Shown here in pieces: positions 1-11,507 of a stretch of DNA of 64,000 bases (position 1 is the first letter of the stretch; the number at the start of each line of letters is the position of its first letter). Both the position numbers and the translations under genes were made by a program. The DNA is from Prochilodus magdalenae (lineage: Eukaryota; Chordata; Actinopteri; Characiformes; Prochilodontidae): the NCBI GenBank assembly GCA_024036415.1, contig JAMWET010000934.1:1-64000 (forward strand). The letters are read 5' to 3'. The notes below the pieces were generated by a model that was not told the origin of the DNA, made no database searches, and saw only the letters and a program-made list of their open reading frames with translations.

Positions 1-1566
1 AACCCAACGTCATAGTCACAAGGATGAAGGATGATAGATACCCACACCCAGGAAAAAAAGTGTGTGCCCCCCCCCTGATCGTCCTGTTGCTAATTAAAAG
101 CTGTTTTATTTAATTTTTTATTTACCCATCTGACGGTAACCTGTTTCTTTTAATCAACTTCAGAACATTTAATAAAACTCGTGTTTTGTTTTTCCAGGCC
201 TATACCAAAGGGTGGCACAGTCTGGCACATAGTATATAGGGGGCACCACAATAATACTGCAGAGTTGTTTAAAATTGCAGCGCTGGGGTGCCAATCACAG
301 CACCAGGCCGTAACCAGGCATCAGGTCCTGGCAAGCTATGAGGGCCAGGGGAGGCCATTGGTCACTAACACAGGCACAAGCTCACTAGGCCACACCGACC
401 TGCAATCTAGCCTACAGCCTGGAGAACTCCAGCCACCAATAATGGGGACGTCTGGTCACCCTCATTCAGGGCTGAGCATGCTAAGCCAAGGCTATTAGTG
501 GCATTGTTTTGGTTCTATAATCATCAATCAAACTTTAGCTGCATTGCTGCTTCATACATCCGTCCTTGCTTGTAGTCCTGCTGTGCTTCCTGCCAGCAGA
601 GCATCATCGTCTATGATTGGTTAGGGGCTGATTAGGCCATGGTATGACCTGTTAGCAGTGTTTTTCTGAGTGCTGTTATTTGTGTGTTTATTTGGACACA
701 TCATTTTAATCCTGTATACACATGATCTACAGATAGCACTGTTACATCTGGGTGTGCCATACAGTCATAGTGCATTCCAGAAAGACCAGATATGGGAATA
801 CTATGAAGATGCCTTTTTGAAGTCTAAGGAATTGATGTAAACATGGTTTAGGCCTTGTCCTATAGTATTCCTCAAAGTGAATATCTGGGCACTGCATGAT
901 CCTCATTTGTGATACGCAGCTTCTAGTTTTCCTACATTAATTTCTCAGAGATTATTACTGAGCGCATGTGGCTCTAATTCATTTCAAAATGTGAGATGTA
1001 GAACTAGGACTAAATAGTTGATTAGGTACTAAATGTTCATTCTATCCACCTTCCTTCCTGATCTCCTTCTCAGCTATGAGCATTTTCACCTTTTTATCTC
1101 TGACAGAAACACTCGTGCTGCTATGGACAAATCTTTAAGGTGTGCTTGAGAAAGGACCTTAGAAAAAAAAACTGAACATACTGAGCTTCCTCCAGGAGAA
1201 GTATAACATTTGTTAAGCTCCCATAAAATCCACAGTTTAAAGATGAACTCACATGATCTGAATGATTTGTTGTGCATATTTCTACAATAGAAGAGAACAG
1301 CATAAATAGCTTGTTAGAAAGTCACACATATTTAAATAAATCACATATACACTATTTGAAGTCGAAGGATCTCAGGGAAATATGATGAACTATGATTATG
1401 AATACATTATCAAAGAGCTGAATGAGAAACTTGTATTCAGCTTGTATTCCTCCAGTGGCCTTATGCAAGCTGATTCATACAGTATGAACCACAAATGAAA
1501 AGGGGAGGGGAAAGAAGGCAAGCACTGTAATGCGGCCTCAGCCTTGGATTCAGTTCAGAATTAAAC
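1..1566. other. 3' flank of TAAR unit 1, no gene seen
   Basis: This stretch is the downstream side of the first minus-strand TAAR. Nearly the same sequence recurs at about 8690-9959 and 29200-30341, and more diverged forms at about 17480-18484 and 37640-38810, so it is part of the duplicated unit. A short plus-strand open frame at 181-498 begins next to a recurring block with a pyrimidine run ending in AG. It is only open by chance: the unit copies differ by indels and it resembles no family I know. I see no exon, RNA gene or clear polyadenylation signal. Confidence 0.6.
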
Positions 1567-2583
1567 TCACTGAGGGAACAAATTAACCCTTGCTGATGAG
1601 AGCACACATACTCTACAGGTTACTATATACTGAACAGACGTTCTGAACCACTTATAGAAGATGGCATATATTAGTGGATTCATGGAGGAGTTCAGGTATA
1701 TTAGCCAGGTAAACACAATCCACACCATTGATGAAGATGTTACGCTTTCAACTGTCAGAGAACTCAGATAATAAGGTATCCAGCAAGCCAGATACACAAA
1801 TATCACAATGCTCAGTGTTTTAGCTGCTTTGGTTTCAGAAGAGTTAGAAACTTTGTCTCCAGGTTTGTTGGAGACAACATTTATCACAGCTCTAACAGCT
1901 TTAGCTTGACGTCTCGCCTCATTAAAAATTAAGAAATACAAAACCAGTATGACAGAGCAAGGGGCTAGGAAAGAAAAGATAAGGTCAACAATCACCCAGG
2001 AAGGTTTTATGACCAGTACACACTCTCCATAGCATCTAATGGATATCTGAGATGGAGTGAGGTGGTTATTGCAGTACAAGAAAATAATAACATACATTAT
2101 ACAAAAAGCCCAGCCTAGAATTATACTCACAGACATTTTACACACAGTGACTCTACTAGAATAAAGCAGAGGGTCACTGACAGCAATGTACCGGTCAACT
2201 GCAACGAATACTAGATTACAGATAGATGCTGACACTGAGAGACAATTGATGACTGAAAGAATGCAGCATGCTAGCGCTCCAAGATACCAGCAAGAATCAA
2301 CCAGCTGCATGATATTCATAGGAATAACAACCAGTCCCACGAGGAGATCCGCCACAGACAGAGAGAGGATGAGCAGGTTGGTGGGGGTGTGGAGCTGCTT
2401 GAAGTGAGAGATGGAAATGATCACCAGCAGGTTTAGAAACACAGCGCACACAGATACACAGCAGAGAAAAACATAGAGGAATATATAAGCAGGGCCCGTT
2501 CGGACCTCCTTCCTGCAAGACAAGTTGTTGTTAGGATAGCAGAACTGAGCTGTGATGTTTTCCTGATAGTTAGTTTCCTCCAT
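1567..2583 (-). CDS. taar: Trace amine-associated receptor, gene 1 (N3.32/D5.42 type)
   Basis: Class A GPCR of 338 residues in one exon. By family knowledge it is an olfactory amine receptor of the plasma membrane of sensory neurons, signalling through Golf/cAMP. Seven hydrophobic segments are visible. Landmarks: N-glycosylation sequon at N9, N51 (1.50), D79 (2.50), C106 (3.25), DRY at 130-132, CWIP at 267-270, and the TAAR TM7 fingerprint NSSMNPLIYAIFYKWF at 298-313. The canonical amine-binding Asp 3.32 is Asn113, while Asp200 sits at 5.42. The start is the ATG at 2583, about 95 bp below a TATA box. The loop-3 stretch INVVSNK is shared with gene 4 but not with genes 2, 3 and 5, which suggests gene conversion. 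The family is certain; the numbered subfamily is not assigned. Confidence 0.93.
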   Translation of the reverse strand: MEETNYQENITAQFCYPNNNLSCRKEVRTGPAYIFLYVFLCCVSVCAVFLNLLVIISISHFKQLHTPTNLLILSLSVADLLVGLVVIPMNIMQLVDSCWYLGALACCILSVINCLSVSASICNLVFVAVDRYIAVSDPLLYSSRVTVCKMSVSIILGWAFCIMYVIIFLYCNNHLTPSQISIRCYGECVLVIKPSWVIVDLIFSFLAPCSVILVLYFLIFNEARRQAKAVRAVINVVSNKPGDKVSNSSETKAAKTLSIVIFVYLACWIPYYLSSLTVESVTSSSMVWIVFTWLIYLNSSMNPLIYAIFYKWFRTSVQYIVTCRVCVLSSARVNLFPQ

Positions 2584-2677
2584 CTGAAACAGAGGCAGAT
2601 CTTATAACTGGAACTGATCCAAATGAGTTCAGCTCGGCTGGGAGCTGAACTGAGGGACTTGCTCGTTTGACATCTTA

Positions 2678-2684
2678 CTTTATA
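2678..2684 (-). promoter_or_regulatory. TATA box of TAAR gene 1
   Basis: TATAAAG on the minus strand, about 95 bp upstream of the ATG. It is at the same distance and in the same context in genes 2 to 6, so transcription probably starts about 65 bp before the ATG in an intronless unit. Confidence 0.6.
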
Positions 2685-3285
2685 CCTGAGCATGAATCCT
2701 CCTACTGACCTCTGAGTGGCTCTCTGAGTCCCTCTGAGTCCGTTACCTCACCCACTCATCAGATATTCAGTACTACATCATTCATTATGTGAGGAAGACT
2801 CTGCTGATACCGAGACAAAGTCAATAACACACTGTAATTTCTGCATCTCGAAGGAATTTCAGCAAAGAGTGGTAGTGCCAGGGAGTGTAAGGTCAGGACA
2901 GAGACACAAGATAATCCAGAAATAACTAGAGAATCTAATTTACTGTGGGCTGTAAAATGTAATCATCAAAATATAAAAGCTAGGCCCCGAGTCCCTACAC
3001 TCTGTCCAAGGTAACAAAGTTGGACAGACCACACAGTGAGAAATACCACACCTCGGGAGCACAGATCAACTGGGCCACACGTACCTACACCTCTCACTGT
3101 CATAGATATTCCCTCACTGCTGAGCTGGGACCCCCTGGATACCCCTTACTACAGCCAGCATGAGGAGCTTCACTATTATACTGCATGTAGGTGTAATAGT
3201 ATGATGGAACATAATTAAGAGGTATATACGGTTTTATTATGATTTTAAAAAGAGAGGCATGTAAATCATCAATCTATAACTGTCA
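2685..3285. other. Conserved 5' flank of TAAR gene 1
   Basis: About 600 bp that recurs almost unchanged upstream of genes 2, 3 and 4. It contains three copies of CTCTGAGT just above the TATA box. No gene is visible. It probably holds the enhancer-proximal promoter, but it is also conserved simply because the duplication is young. Confidence 0.5.
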
Positions 3286-3955
3286 TGTAAGGGGCCGCCC
3301 GCACCGTGGTCCTCCCGCCACCAGAGGGAGGCCACGTTCTGCCACTCGCAGTAATCAGGCTGATGGAGAACACCTGGTTACTGCCCTTATAAGGACTGCC
3401 CACTCTTCAGACGGTGCAGAGTCTTGATTCATTCCAGACCACGCCATGTACTACTGCGTGTATGTGCTCTTACAGAAAGAAAAGAAAAGAACTACTAGGT
3501 TGCTCACCAGCCATCTCCCTTGAGGCTGCTTATAGTTTATTTCCCTTTGTTCTGAGTTTTAAGGTCAAAAAAATACTCATTCTCTTTTCCTGAGTATCTT
3601 CCTTTTTGATTTCACGATCCAAACTGAGTGCCCGCAGTTTAATCGTCTTCTTTCCTTCTGTTTGTTTCGGCGCCTTTGTTCTCGTTTTCCCGCCGTTTCT
3701 TTGCCCTTTGTTTATATTAAAGCTGTGCTGGCCCTGCTTCTGTATCCGCAGTGGCGTAGCGGTTAGCGTGTCACCCTCGGGGCTCTCTGAACGGTGTTGA
3801 CGGCGGTTCGAATCCCGCCGGTCATTGTGTATCTGACTGCGTGACATCTGCATCTGAGTCCGCCCTGGTGGAAGATTCCATCAGGTCGTGAAATAACAAA
3901 CGAGACAACAATCCAGAGAGCATTCTCTCCGTATAAGGGTTGTTGCCCCATTACA
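3286..3955 (+). mobile_element. Solo LTR, 670 bp, with 5-bp target duplication
   Basis: The element starts TGTAAGGGGC and ends GCCCCATTACA, giving TG...CA ends with a near-perfect inverted repeat. TGTCA is duplicated at 3281-3285 and 3956-3960. The sister units at about 20210 and 33228 have the empty site, with a single TGTCA-like motif running straight into CTTTTCCAGCTG or a close variant. Inside is a TATA-like TTATAAGG near 3389 and an ATTAAA near 3718. No coding sequence is present, so this is a solo LTR left by recombination between two LTRs. The family is not identified; Ty3/gypsy is plausible. Confidence 0.72.
3749..3823 (+). repeat. tRNA-like module inside the solo LTR
   Basis: A pol III A box TGGCGTAGCGG at 3752-3762 and B box GGTTCGAATCC at 3805-3815 lie 42 bp apart. 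A T-arm-like hairpin GGCGG/CCGCC flanks the TTCGAATC loop. The loop is one base too long for a normal tRNA and I cannot draw a clean acceptor stem, so this is a tRNA-derived relic (SINE head or captured tRNA) rather than a working tRNA gene. Confidence 0.5.
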
Positions 3956-3984
3956 TGTCATCTTTTCCAGCTGATGAAAAAGGG

Positions 3985-4185
3985 TCACTGGGGTCAAATC
4001 TCATTCATCTTCTAAACCACTTATCCTTCTGGATCACTGGGGATGCTGGAGCCTATCCCGGAGCCCATTGGGCAGCAGGCAGGAAACATTGTGGGCAGGC
4101 CTCCAGTCCATCACAGGGCAGATACACAGACATGTACATTCACACACACCAAGGGCCAATTTAGCATCTCCACCTCAAGAAGGAA
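3985..4185 (+). repeat. Dispersed teleost repeat, copy 1
   Basis: Begins near CTCATTCATCTTCTAAACC and runs through GGGGATGCTGGAGCC, CCAGTCCATCACAGGGC and CACACACCAAGGGCC. The same family occurs at 11401-13205 (split), 20253-20562, 33266-33560 and, more decayed, near 59560-59735. The motif order is familiar from many fish genomes. I cannot assign a class, and no coding capacity is seen. Confidence 0.7.
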
Positions 4186-4567
4186 ACAGACCAACAGCTT
4201 GACAATGGAAAGTTATACCAAGTATTAGCTTGATCAGCCAGCTTAGTCTTTTCCCCCTCAGGATGCCAGGAGTGGCCTAGTCAGAGCATGGGACAATAGA
4301 GTAGCCCCCTCTAACAGTGGCTACTGACATTCCCATGCCTGCTGCACAGTCCCTCCTGTGAACTTTGACCTCAAGCTCTAGGATTTGCCAGGACAGGACC
4401 AAACATTCCTCCTCCAGACTGTACTCCTCCCAGGCCATCAAGTCCTAGGAACCACTTGATGAGTCTCCAACACCTGCCAGACAGTATAGCCCGCTGACCC
4501 AGCAACCAGAAAGTGGTGATAGGGGAATAAAGACCAGCACATTGGAGCTACAGATGGCTGGCTTGAG

Positions 4568-7260
4568 ATGCGAGACTTGGAATGTCAGGTTGATATGTAC
4601 GGAACTGGGGCGGAAAAGGCAGTATCACATCTCTTCTCTAAGTATGGTGATATCTGTGCTAAAGGAGAGGGAGATTTGGGTTGTGCTTTGTTAATTGCCC
4701 ATGAGATTCCATTATTGGATGATGTGCCAGTGCGCCAGCCTTATCGACGGATTCCCCCTCCTCAGTATGAAATGGTGAAAGCACATATTCCACAGCTTCT
4801 AGATAGTCAAGTAATTCTAGAGAGCAGTAGTCCTTTCTCTTCTTCCATCGTCTTGGTGACTAAGAAAGATGGAAATCTTCGGTTGTGTGTGGACTATCGC
4901 CAGCTAAATGCAAAGACCCGCCATGATGCATATCCTATTCCTCAAATTGAAGCATCCTTGGATGCACTGTGTGGGGCAAATTGGTTTTCCTGCCTTGACT
5001 TGGCCACTGGGTACAGCCAAGTGCAAGTCGCTGAGAAGGATAAGTCCAAGACCACTGTCTGTACTCTTTTTGGATTGTTTGAATGTAATCGCATGCCGTT
5101 TGGACTTTGCAATGCTCCTGGCATGTTCCAGCACCTAATGGAACAGCTATTTGGTGACTGCCAGTACTAGTCTGTCCTCTTGTACCTGGTTGATGGGATT
5201 GTGTTTTCAGCCACAGTAGAGCAACATCTGAAAAGACTGGAGGAAGTGTTTTCACAGCTCCAGAAGCAAGAGCTTTTTTAAATTGTCAAAGTGTCAGCTC
5301 TTTTAAGCCAGCTCTTTAATCAGGTAAGCTATTTGGGCCATGTGGTCTCTGCTGAAGGGTTGGAAACTGCCACTGCAAAAGTGGCCAAAGAGTGGTAGCA
5401 CCCAGGTCACTTGGTAGAACTTCGTTAATTCCTTGGCTTTCCTTTGGCCAAATCCTGGACTGCAGAATGCATTTCAATCTTTGAAGGAACGACTTACCGC
5501 TGCCTCAGTTTTGGCATATGCCAACTTTAACAAGCCCTTCGTTCTGGAGGTGGATGCCAGACATGGTAGGCAGGGAGCAGTGTTGTCACAGGAACAGGAT
5601 GAAAGGTGCTGCCAATTACATTTGCTAGCAGAGGGTTGAGGCCTACTGAGAAGAACATGGAGAATTACAGTTCCATGAAGCCAGAAGTCCTTCCACTGAA
5701 ATGGGCTGTAACTGAAAAGTTCAGGGAACACTTACCATCAGTTTACTGATAACACCTCAAGCCATTTGCAGACTGCCAAGCTTGGGACTGTGGAGCAATA
5801 ATGGGCATCCCAACTGGCATCCTTTAATTTTAACGTCAAATATCGTCCCAGAAAGCATAATCAAAATGCTGATGCCTTGTCCAGGCATTACTTGGAACAT
5901 TTTGCTGTGGGGACAGAGATCACACTCCTGGTGGCAGTAGCTGTTGTTGAAGAACAACTGAATGTCACAGAGACGCAGTGCAGGGATGTTGCTGCGTTTC
6001 CAAAGACGATCTTCCAGCGACCTTAGTTTACTGCAGAGGACCCAACAATTGTGCCAGTGTGGAAGCGATGTCCAAGAGTGGAAGAATGAGAAGCCTTATA
6101 TGGCCTAAGTAAGGTGTTGATCTGGTAGTGGGACCGATTGGTTGGGCAAGAGCGTGTATTGTTGCACCTTACTTACACTTCAGGTGGTGGACCAGAGCAT
6201 TTTCAGCCACTCCTTCCACAGTGTTTACAGAAAGTCCTTCATAGCGTCCATGATGATCATGGACACCAGGGCACTGCAAGGACTCTTCAGCTGATGTGGG
6301 ACCGGTGTTTTTGGCCAAATATTGTTCAGGATGTGGAACGGTGGTGCCAGTAGTGTCAATAATGAATGCTGGAAATGGCCGTCCAGCCCAAGGTTCGGGT
6401 ATTTTGGGGGATGTTACAGGCTATAGTCTTGGAGCTGATCGCCACCAAAGATCAGAGAGCAACTACAGTGGCCCAGGCTCTAGTACAACATGGGTTTCAA
6501 CGATATGGCCCCCCAGTATGTATCCACTCAGACCTGAGCTGAAATTTTGAAAACATGTTGATCCGGTAACTTTGTAGGGTGTATGGTACTACAAAAGAGT
6601 AGGACAACACCATACCACCCGCAAGGTGAACGTTTTAATCGCAGGCTCCACATTTTCTCATGTGTGGTTTTCAGCCAAGGTTACCTGTGGGCTTTCTGCT
6701 GGGAACTGGGGATGTTCCTCAAGATGCTGAACCATTGGAGCAATGGGTTCAGAAACACCAACAGAGTCTAAGGCTGGTCCATGAACATATAAGACAGAGA
6801 TCAGAAGAGTACTCTCGCAGGCGCACCAGTGTCACAATGAACAGGTGAAGGATAGGGGATTTAAAGAGGGCCCGGTGGTTTACCTGAGGAATCACGTACC
6901 TGGCTGGAATAAGATTCAGGACTATTGGAACCCCTGTATCTATCGGGTAGTCCGAAGCCCAGCTGAAACAGGAGTCATGTACTCAGTGGCCCCGGCCCAT
7001 GAAGAGGGACCAATTTGACATCTGCACAGAGTCAAGCTCAGGGCAGTCCTGGACGAACACCAACACGAGGGAGCAAGGGCCACTCAGATTGCTCGTAGGC
7101 CTGACTCACCCAGTTCACAGGTCTCAGAGGAAGACCTGTCCCGCGATTCGATAATCCTGTGTCTGGGAGCAGAACCACAGGAGGTGTCTGAACCACCACA
7201 ATCCCCCACCTCTGACACATTGGCGTTTCAGTCTATGCATGCTCCCTTATGACGCTCTGC
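4568..7260 (+). pseudogene. Broken gypsy pol (RT, RNase H, integrase), copy 1
   Basis: Reverse transcriptase reads openly from 4568 to 5170, including LRLCVDYRQLNA, the motif A block FSCLDLATGY and RMPFGLCNAPGMFQ. A stop at 5168-5170 and a damaged catalytic box (YLVDG where YLDD is expected) follow. RNase H connection sequence is at about 5433-5640 and NADALSRHYLEH at about 5865. The integrase zinc finger HGHQGTARTLQ is near 6255, and the C-terminal part (FKEG..VYLRNHVPG) near 6860-7040. Several frames are needed to follow it. It cannot make an active enzyme. Confidence 0.85.
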
Positions 7261-7415
7261 TAGGTCTACAGCAGGCCAACATTCCAACCCTCACAGACTC
7301 CCAAGAACAGCGGTGATTGGGAGTGATGGAGATGGATCATCAGACCAGGTACCTTAATGTTGCAGCGGTGCAGGCTGCCATTGTCGGGCTGCCGATTCAT
7401 TTGGAGGGGGTGGAT

Positions 7416-7565
7416 TGTAGCCTTGTATGGGTGTTGCCATGGGGACCTGGTAGTAAGTGAAATTTGGGCAGGAAGTTACTGCACTAGCTGGGGGTCCTGT
7501 GGATCTGGTAGTTAAACAGATGCCCCGGGGGCCTTAGAGCAGTTCGGCTTAGAGAAGCTAAGTCG
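7416..7565 (+). repeat. Partial 3' LTR of gypsy copy 1
   Basis: Follows the purine-rich tract TTGGAGGGGGTGG and starts TGTAGCC. It matches the fuller LTR at 25669-26238 for about 150 bp, then the match stops after GAGAAGCTAAG, so most of the LTR was deleted. Confidence 0.6.
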
Positions 7566-9959
7566 TCTGTAAACTTGGTATGTTCCATTCACATGTGGGC
7601 TAACATTTTGGAAATGACTAAATCATACATATGGAATGTAACCTTTTAAATGGCCCTAGTGCCCCCTATAGGCCAATATGCTTTAAATATAAAGGGAGAG
7701 GGTAGGGGTTCGTTGAAAATTGTTGTTTTTGTGAGTTTTAGGACCCACGAGAATGAAATACCCAACCACATTTTCAATGTATGTGAATAAATATAACTTG
7801 AGCCAGACACACAAAGAGTGAAGTTATTAATCAGCTTTACTGTTTTCATATGAATTAAGGTGTAATTAAAGTTCTTATAGACCAAGGTAGGCTTATAGTC
7901 TAACTGCACTGCAGTCTCGTATCCCCAAACAACAAATTTAGCTAGCTAGCGAGCTAGCTCTCTCCAAAAAGCCAAAAAGTCAAACACTGTCACGTGTCAA
8001 TAATTAAAACACTGTGGTACGGTAAATACAAACCACTCAGGAAAGAAAAAATACCCTGAAAACTGTTTAGAACCCTCTCTCTACCAAAGAGACTTATTTG
8101 TACACTGTTTAAACCCACTTTCACTCCACCTTCTCTCACGTTGTCCTTGACGTTTCTGTCCTCATGTTGTCCTTGCATCGTACTACTCGTACTAATATAA
8201 TAGTAGTACTAATAGTAGTACTACTCGTACTAATATAAGCCCAGCGTTGCACTGTTCTTATGCTTTTGCTTTTCTTTTATTGTGTCTTACTTTTCGCTGC
8301 TCAAAGTTTGAGGTGTTTGGAGTGTTAAGCTTCCCTCTAGCTCGGGGACTATAGTGAGTATTAAGACCTGTATTGGGCATACGGTGACTCACTGGCGAGA
8401 GGTTGGAGGGTTTTAATGTTGTAGTTTGTTTGTTATTGGTTTGTTTGTAGTTTGCTACATAGTGGCTGGATAATTGTGGAGTTGTGGTACTGACAGATGT
8501 ATGTGTGTATGGGTATATGGTGTTCACTAGTGTGGTAGAAGCTGCAGTGTAATATAGTGTGAGAGACTGCTGGGTGTATCTTGGTCTTTATCTAGAAGTT
8601 AGTCACGTGTGAAGAATCCATTGAGAATCCATCTGGCTGGCCTCCCAACTCCAGCAACGTGTCTGTCCGGTGGCATAGTATTAAAGCTATTTTATTTAAA
8701 ATAATTTTTTTTACCAAACTGACATTAACCCGTTTCTTTTAATCAACTTCAGAACATTTAATAACTTGTGTGTTGTTTTTCCTCAGACGTGTGTCTGTGG
8801 ATTATTATACACAGAGCTCCCCTTTGCTCCAGGCCTATACCAGGGGGTGGCATAGTCTGGCACATAGTATATAGGGGGCACCACAATAATATTGAAGAAT
8901 TGTTTAAAATTGCAGTTCTGGGAAGCCAATCATAGCACCATGCAGTACCCAGGCATCGGGTAGTGGCAAGTTATGAGGGCCAGGGAACGCCATTGATCAC
9001 TAACACAGGCACAAGCTCACAACGCCCCCGACCCTGCAATCTAGCCTGCAGCCTGGAGAACTCCAGCCACCAAAAATGGGGAGGTCTGGTCACCCTCATT
9101 TAGGGCTAAGGACGGCTAAGCCAATGCTACTCTCCCAGTAGGGGTAGTAAATTACACTTCAGTGCCGCCATCACACAATGTCAATCAAACACAATGTCAA
9201 AATCATCAATCAAACTTTAGCTGCATTGCTGCTTCATTCATTCGTCCTTGCTCGTAGTCCTAATATGCTTCCTGCCAGCAGAACATCATCGACTATGATC
9301 GGTTAGGGGCTGATTAGGCCATGGTATGACCTGTTAGCAGTGTTTTTCTGAGTACTGTTATTGTTGTGTTTAATTGGACACATCATTTTAATCCTGTATA
9401 CACATGATCTACAGATAGCACTGTTACATCTGGGTGTGCCATACAGTCACAGTGCTTTCCAGAAAGATAAGATATGGGAATACCTTGAATACCATGCCTT
9501 TTTGAAGTCTAAGGAATTGATGTAAACATGGTTTAGGCCTTGTGCTATAGTACAAGTGAATATCTGGGCACAGCATGATCCTCATTTGTGATACACAGCT
9601 TCTACTTGCCATACTAATTTATGTGTGTAAAAATAAACACTAGAAGAGAACAGCATAAACAGCTTGTTAGAAAGTCACACATAGTTTTAACTATATCACA
9701 TCATATGTACTATTTAAAGATGCAGGATCTCAGGGAAATATGATAAACTATGATTATAAATACATTATCAAAGAGCTGAATGAGTAACTCAGCAACTGGG
9801 GAGCTTGTATTCCTCCAGTGGCCTTATGCAAGCTGATTCATACAGTACTATGATTATGAACATTATCACAAATGAAAAGGGGAGGGGAACCACACAATGA
9901 AAAAAAAAGGGCAAGCACTGTAATGCGGCCTCAGCCTTGGGTTCAGTTCAGAATTAAAC
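7566..9959. other. Unit backbone and 3' flank of TAAR gene 2, no gene seen
   Basis: The blocks around 7660-7880 and 8250-8560 recur at 26320-26530 and 28787-29100, and 8690-9600 recurs at 1-900 and 29190-30090. It is therefore duplicated intergenic DNA. Short open frames in it are not preserved between copies. I see no exon, RNA gene or named mobile element besides the simple repeat at 8176-8236. Confidence 0.55.
8176..8236. repeat. Imperfect GTA/TAC trinucleotide repeat
   Basis: About 60 bp of mixed GTA, TAG and TAC triplets. It contains a 20-bp-scale direct repeat beginning TACTACTCGTACTAATATAA at both ends. It is partly self-complementary and could form a hairpin. It is absent from the sister unit, which carries a GATA repeat at the matching place. 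Confidence 0.6.
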
Positions 9960-10976
9960 TCACTGAGGGAACAAATTAACCCTTGCTGATGAGAGCACAC
10001 ATACTCTACAGGTTACTATATACTTAACAGACTTTCTGAACCACTTATAGAAGATGGCATATATTAGTGGATTCATGGAGGAGTTCAGGTACACTAGCCA
10101 GGTAAACACAATCCACACCATTGATGAAGACGTCAAGCTTTCAACTGTCAGAGAACTCAGATAATAAGGTATCCAGCAAGCCAGATACACAAATATCACA
10201 ATGCTCAGTGTTTTAGCTGCTTTGGTTTCAGAAGAGTTAGAAACTTTGTCTCCAGGTTTGTTGGAGACACCATTCCTCACAGCTCTAACAGCTTTAGCTT
10301 GACGTCTCGCCTCATTAAAAATTAAGAAATACAAAACCAGTATGACAGAGCAAGGGACTAGGAAAGAATATATGAGGTCAACAATCACCCAGGAAGGTTT
10401 TACGACCACTACACACTCTCCATAGCATCTAATGGATATCTGAGATGGAGTGAGGTGGTTATTGCAGTACAAGAAAATAATAACATACATTAGACAAAAA
10501 GCCCAGCCTAGAATTATACTCACAGTCATTTTACACACAGTGACTCTACTAGAGTAAAGCAGAGGGTCACTGACAGCAATGTACCGGTCAACTGCAACGA
10601 ATACTAGATTACAGACAGATGCTGACATTACAAGATAATTGATGACTGAAAGAATGCAGCATGCTAGCGCTCCAAGATACCAGCAAGAGTCAACCAGCTG
10701 CATGATATTCATAGGAATAACAACCAGTCCCACGAGGAGATCCGCCACAGACAGAGAGAGGATGAGCAGGTTGGTGGGGGTGTGGAGCTGCTTGAAGTGA
10801 GAGATGGAAATGATCACCAGCAGGTTTAGAAACACAGTGCACACAGATACACAGCAGAGAAAAACATAGAGGAATATATAAGCAGGGCCCGTTCGGACCT
10901 CCTTCCTGCAAGACAAGTTGTTGTTAGGATAGCAGAACTGAGCTGTGATGTTTTCCTGATAGTTAGTTTCCTCCAT
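9960..10976 (-). CDS. taar: Trace amine-associated receptor, gene 2 (N3.32/D5.42 type)
   Basis: 338-residue TAAR with the same layout as gene 1: N9 sequon, N51, D79, C106, DRY at 130-132, CWIP at 267-270 and the TM7 fingerprint at 298-313. Residue 3.32 is Asn113 and 5.42 is Asp200, so any amine contact would be through TM5. TM3 differs from gene 1 (NYLVMSASV), a change shared with gene 3. The open frame continues 13 codons upstream, but that extension begins at TTG. The ATG at 10976 aligns with all paralogues and follows a pyrimidine-rich stretch ending CAG, so I take it as the start. A TATA box lies about 95 bp above it. All motifs are intact and it is probably functional. Confidence 0.93.
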   Translation of the reverse strand: MEETNYQENITAQFCYPNNNLSCRKEVRTGPAYIFLYVFLCCVSVCTVFLNLLVIISISHFKQLHTPTNLLILSLSVADLLVGLVVIPMNIMQLVDSCWYLGALACCILSVINYLVMSASVCNLVFVAVDRYIAVSDPLLYSSRVTVCKMTVSIILGWAFCLMYVIIFLYCNNHLTPSQISIRCYGECVVVVKPSWVIVDLIYSFLVPCSVILVLYFLIFNEARRQAKAVRAVRNGVSNKPGDKVSNSSETKAAKTLSIVIFVYLACWIPYYLSSLTVESLTSSSMVWIVFTWLVYLNSSMNPLIYAIFYKWFRKSVKYIVTCRVCVLSSARVNLFPQ

Positions 10977-11070
10977 CTGAAACAGAGGCAGATCATATAA
11001 CTGGAACTGATCCAAATGAGTTCAGCTCGGCTGGGAGCTGAACTGAGGGACTTGCCCGTTTGACATCTTA

Positions 11071-11077
11071 CTTTATA
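11071..11077 (-). promoter_or_regulatory. TATA box of TAAR gene 2
   Basis: TATAAAG on the minus strand, same position relative to the ATG as in gene 1. Confidence 0.6.
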
Positions 11078-11400
11078 CCTGAGCATGAATCCGCCTACTG
11101 ACCTCTGAGTGGCTCTCTGAGTCCCTCTGAGTCTGTTACCTCACCCACTCATCAGATATTCAGTACTGCATCATTCTTTATGTGAGGAAGACTCTGCTGA
11201 TACCGAGACAAAGTCAATAACACACTGTAATTTCTGCATCTCGAAGGAATTTCAGCAAAGAGTGGTAGTGCCAGGGAGTGTAAGATCAGTTTTTGGACAG
11301 AGACACAAGATAATCCAGAAATAACTAGAGAATCTAATTTACTGTGGGCTGTAAAATGTAATCATCAAAATATAAAAGCTAGGCCCCGAGTCCCTACTTC
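11078..11400. other. 5' flank of TAAR gene 2
   Basis: Near-identical to 2685-3000. The match ends at 11398, where the duplicated flank is joined directly to the dispersed repeat by a deletion of about 270 bp relative to unit 3 (about 340 bp relative to unit 4). Confidence 0.5.
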
Positions 11401-11507
11401 TGGGTCACTGGGGATGCTGGAGCCTATTCTATAGCTCATTGGGCAGAAGGCAGGAAACATCATAGGCAGGCCTCCAGTCCATCACAGGGCAGGCACACAG
11501 ACATATA

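Larger units (their letters stand above)
4190..7565 (+). mobile_element. Ty3/gypsy retrotransposon relic, copy 1 (family A)
   Basis: Order on the plus strand is a reverse transcriptase, RNase H, integrase, polypurine tract (near 7401-7414) and a cut-off 3' LTR. This is the Ty3/gypsy gene order. There is no 5' LTR or gag. Copies 2, 3 and 4 start at the same junction after the dispersed repeat, so this was one truncated insertion that spread by segmental duplication. Many stops and frameshifts make it inactive. Confidence 0.85.

Noticed and set aside
181..498. 105-codon open frame repeated near 29284-29610
   Set aside because: It recurs because the unit is duplicated. Copies differ by frame-changing indels and no domain or splice structure supports it.
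2297..2518. 73-codon frame overlapping the TAAR N-terminal half, present in several paralogues
   Set aside because: It is the shifted frame of a strongly conserved coding stretch; its conservation follows from the TAAR sequence.
2433..2693. 86-codon minus-strand frame covering the TAAR promoter, present in genes 1-6
   Set aside because: It spans the TATA box and then runs out of frame into TAAR coding sequence; a shadow of duplicated DNA.
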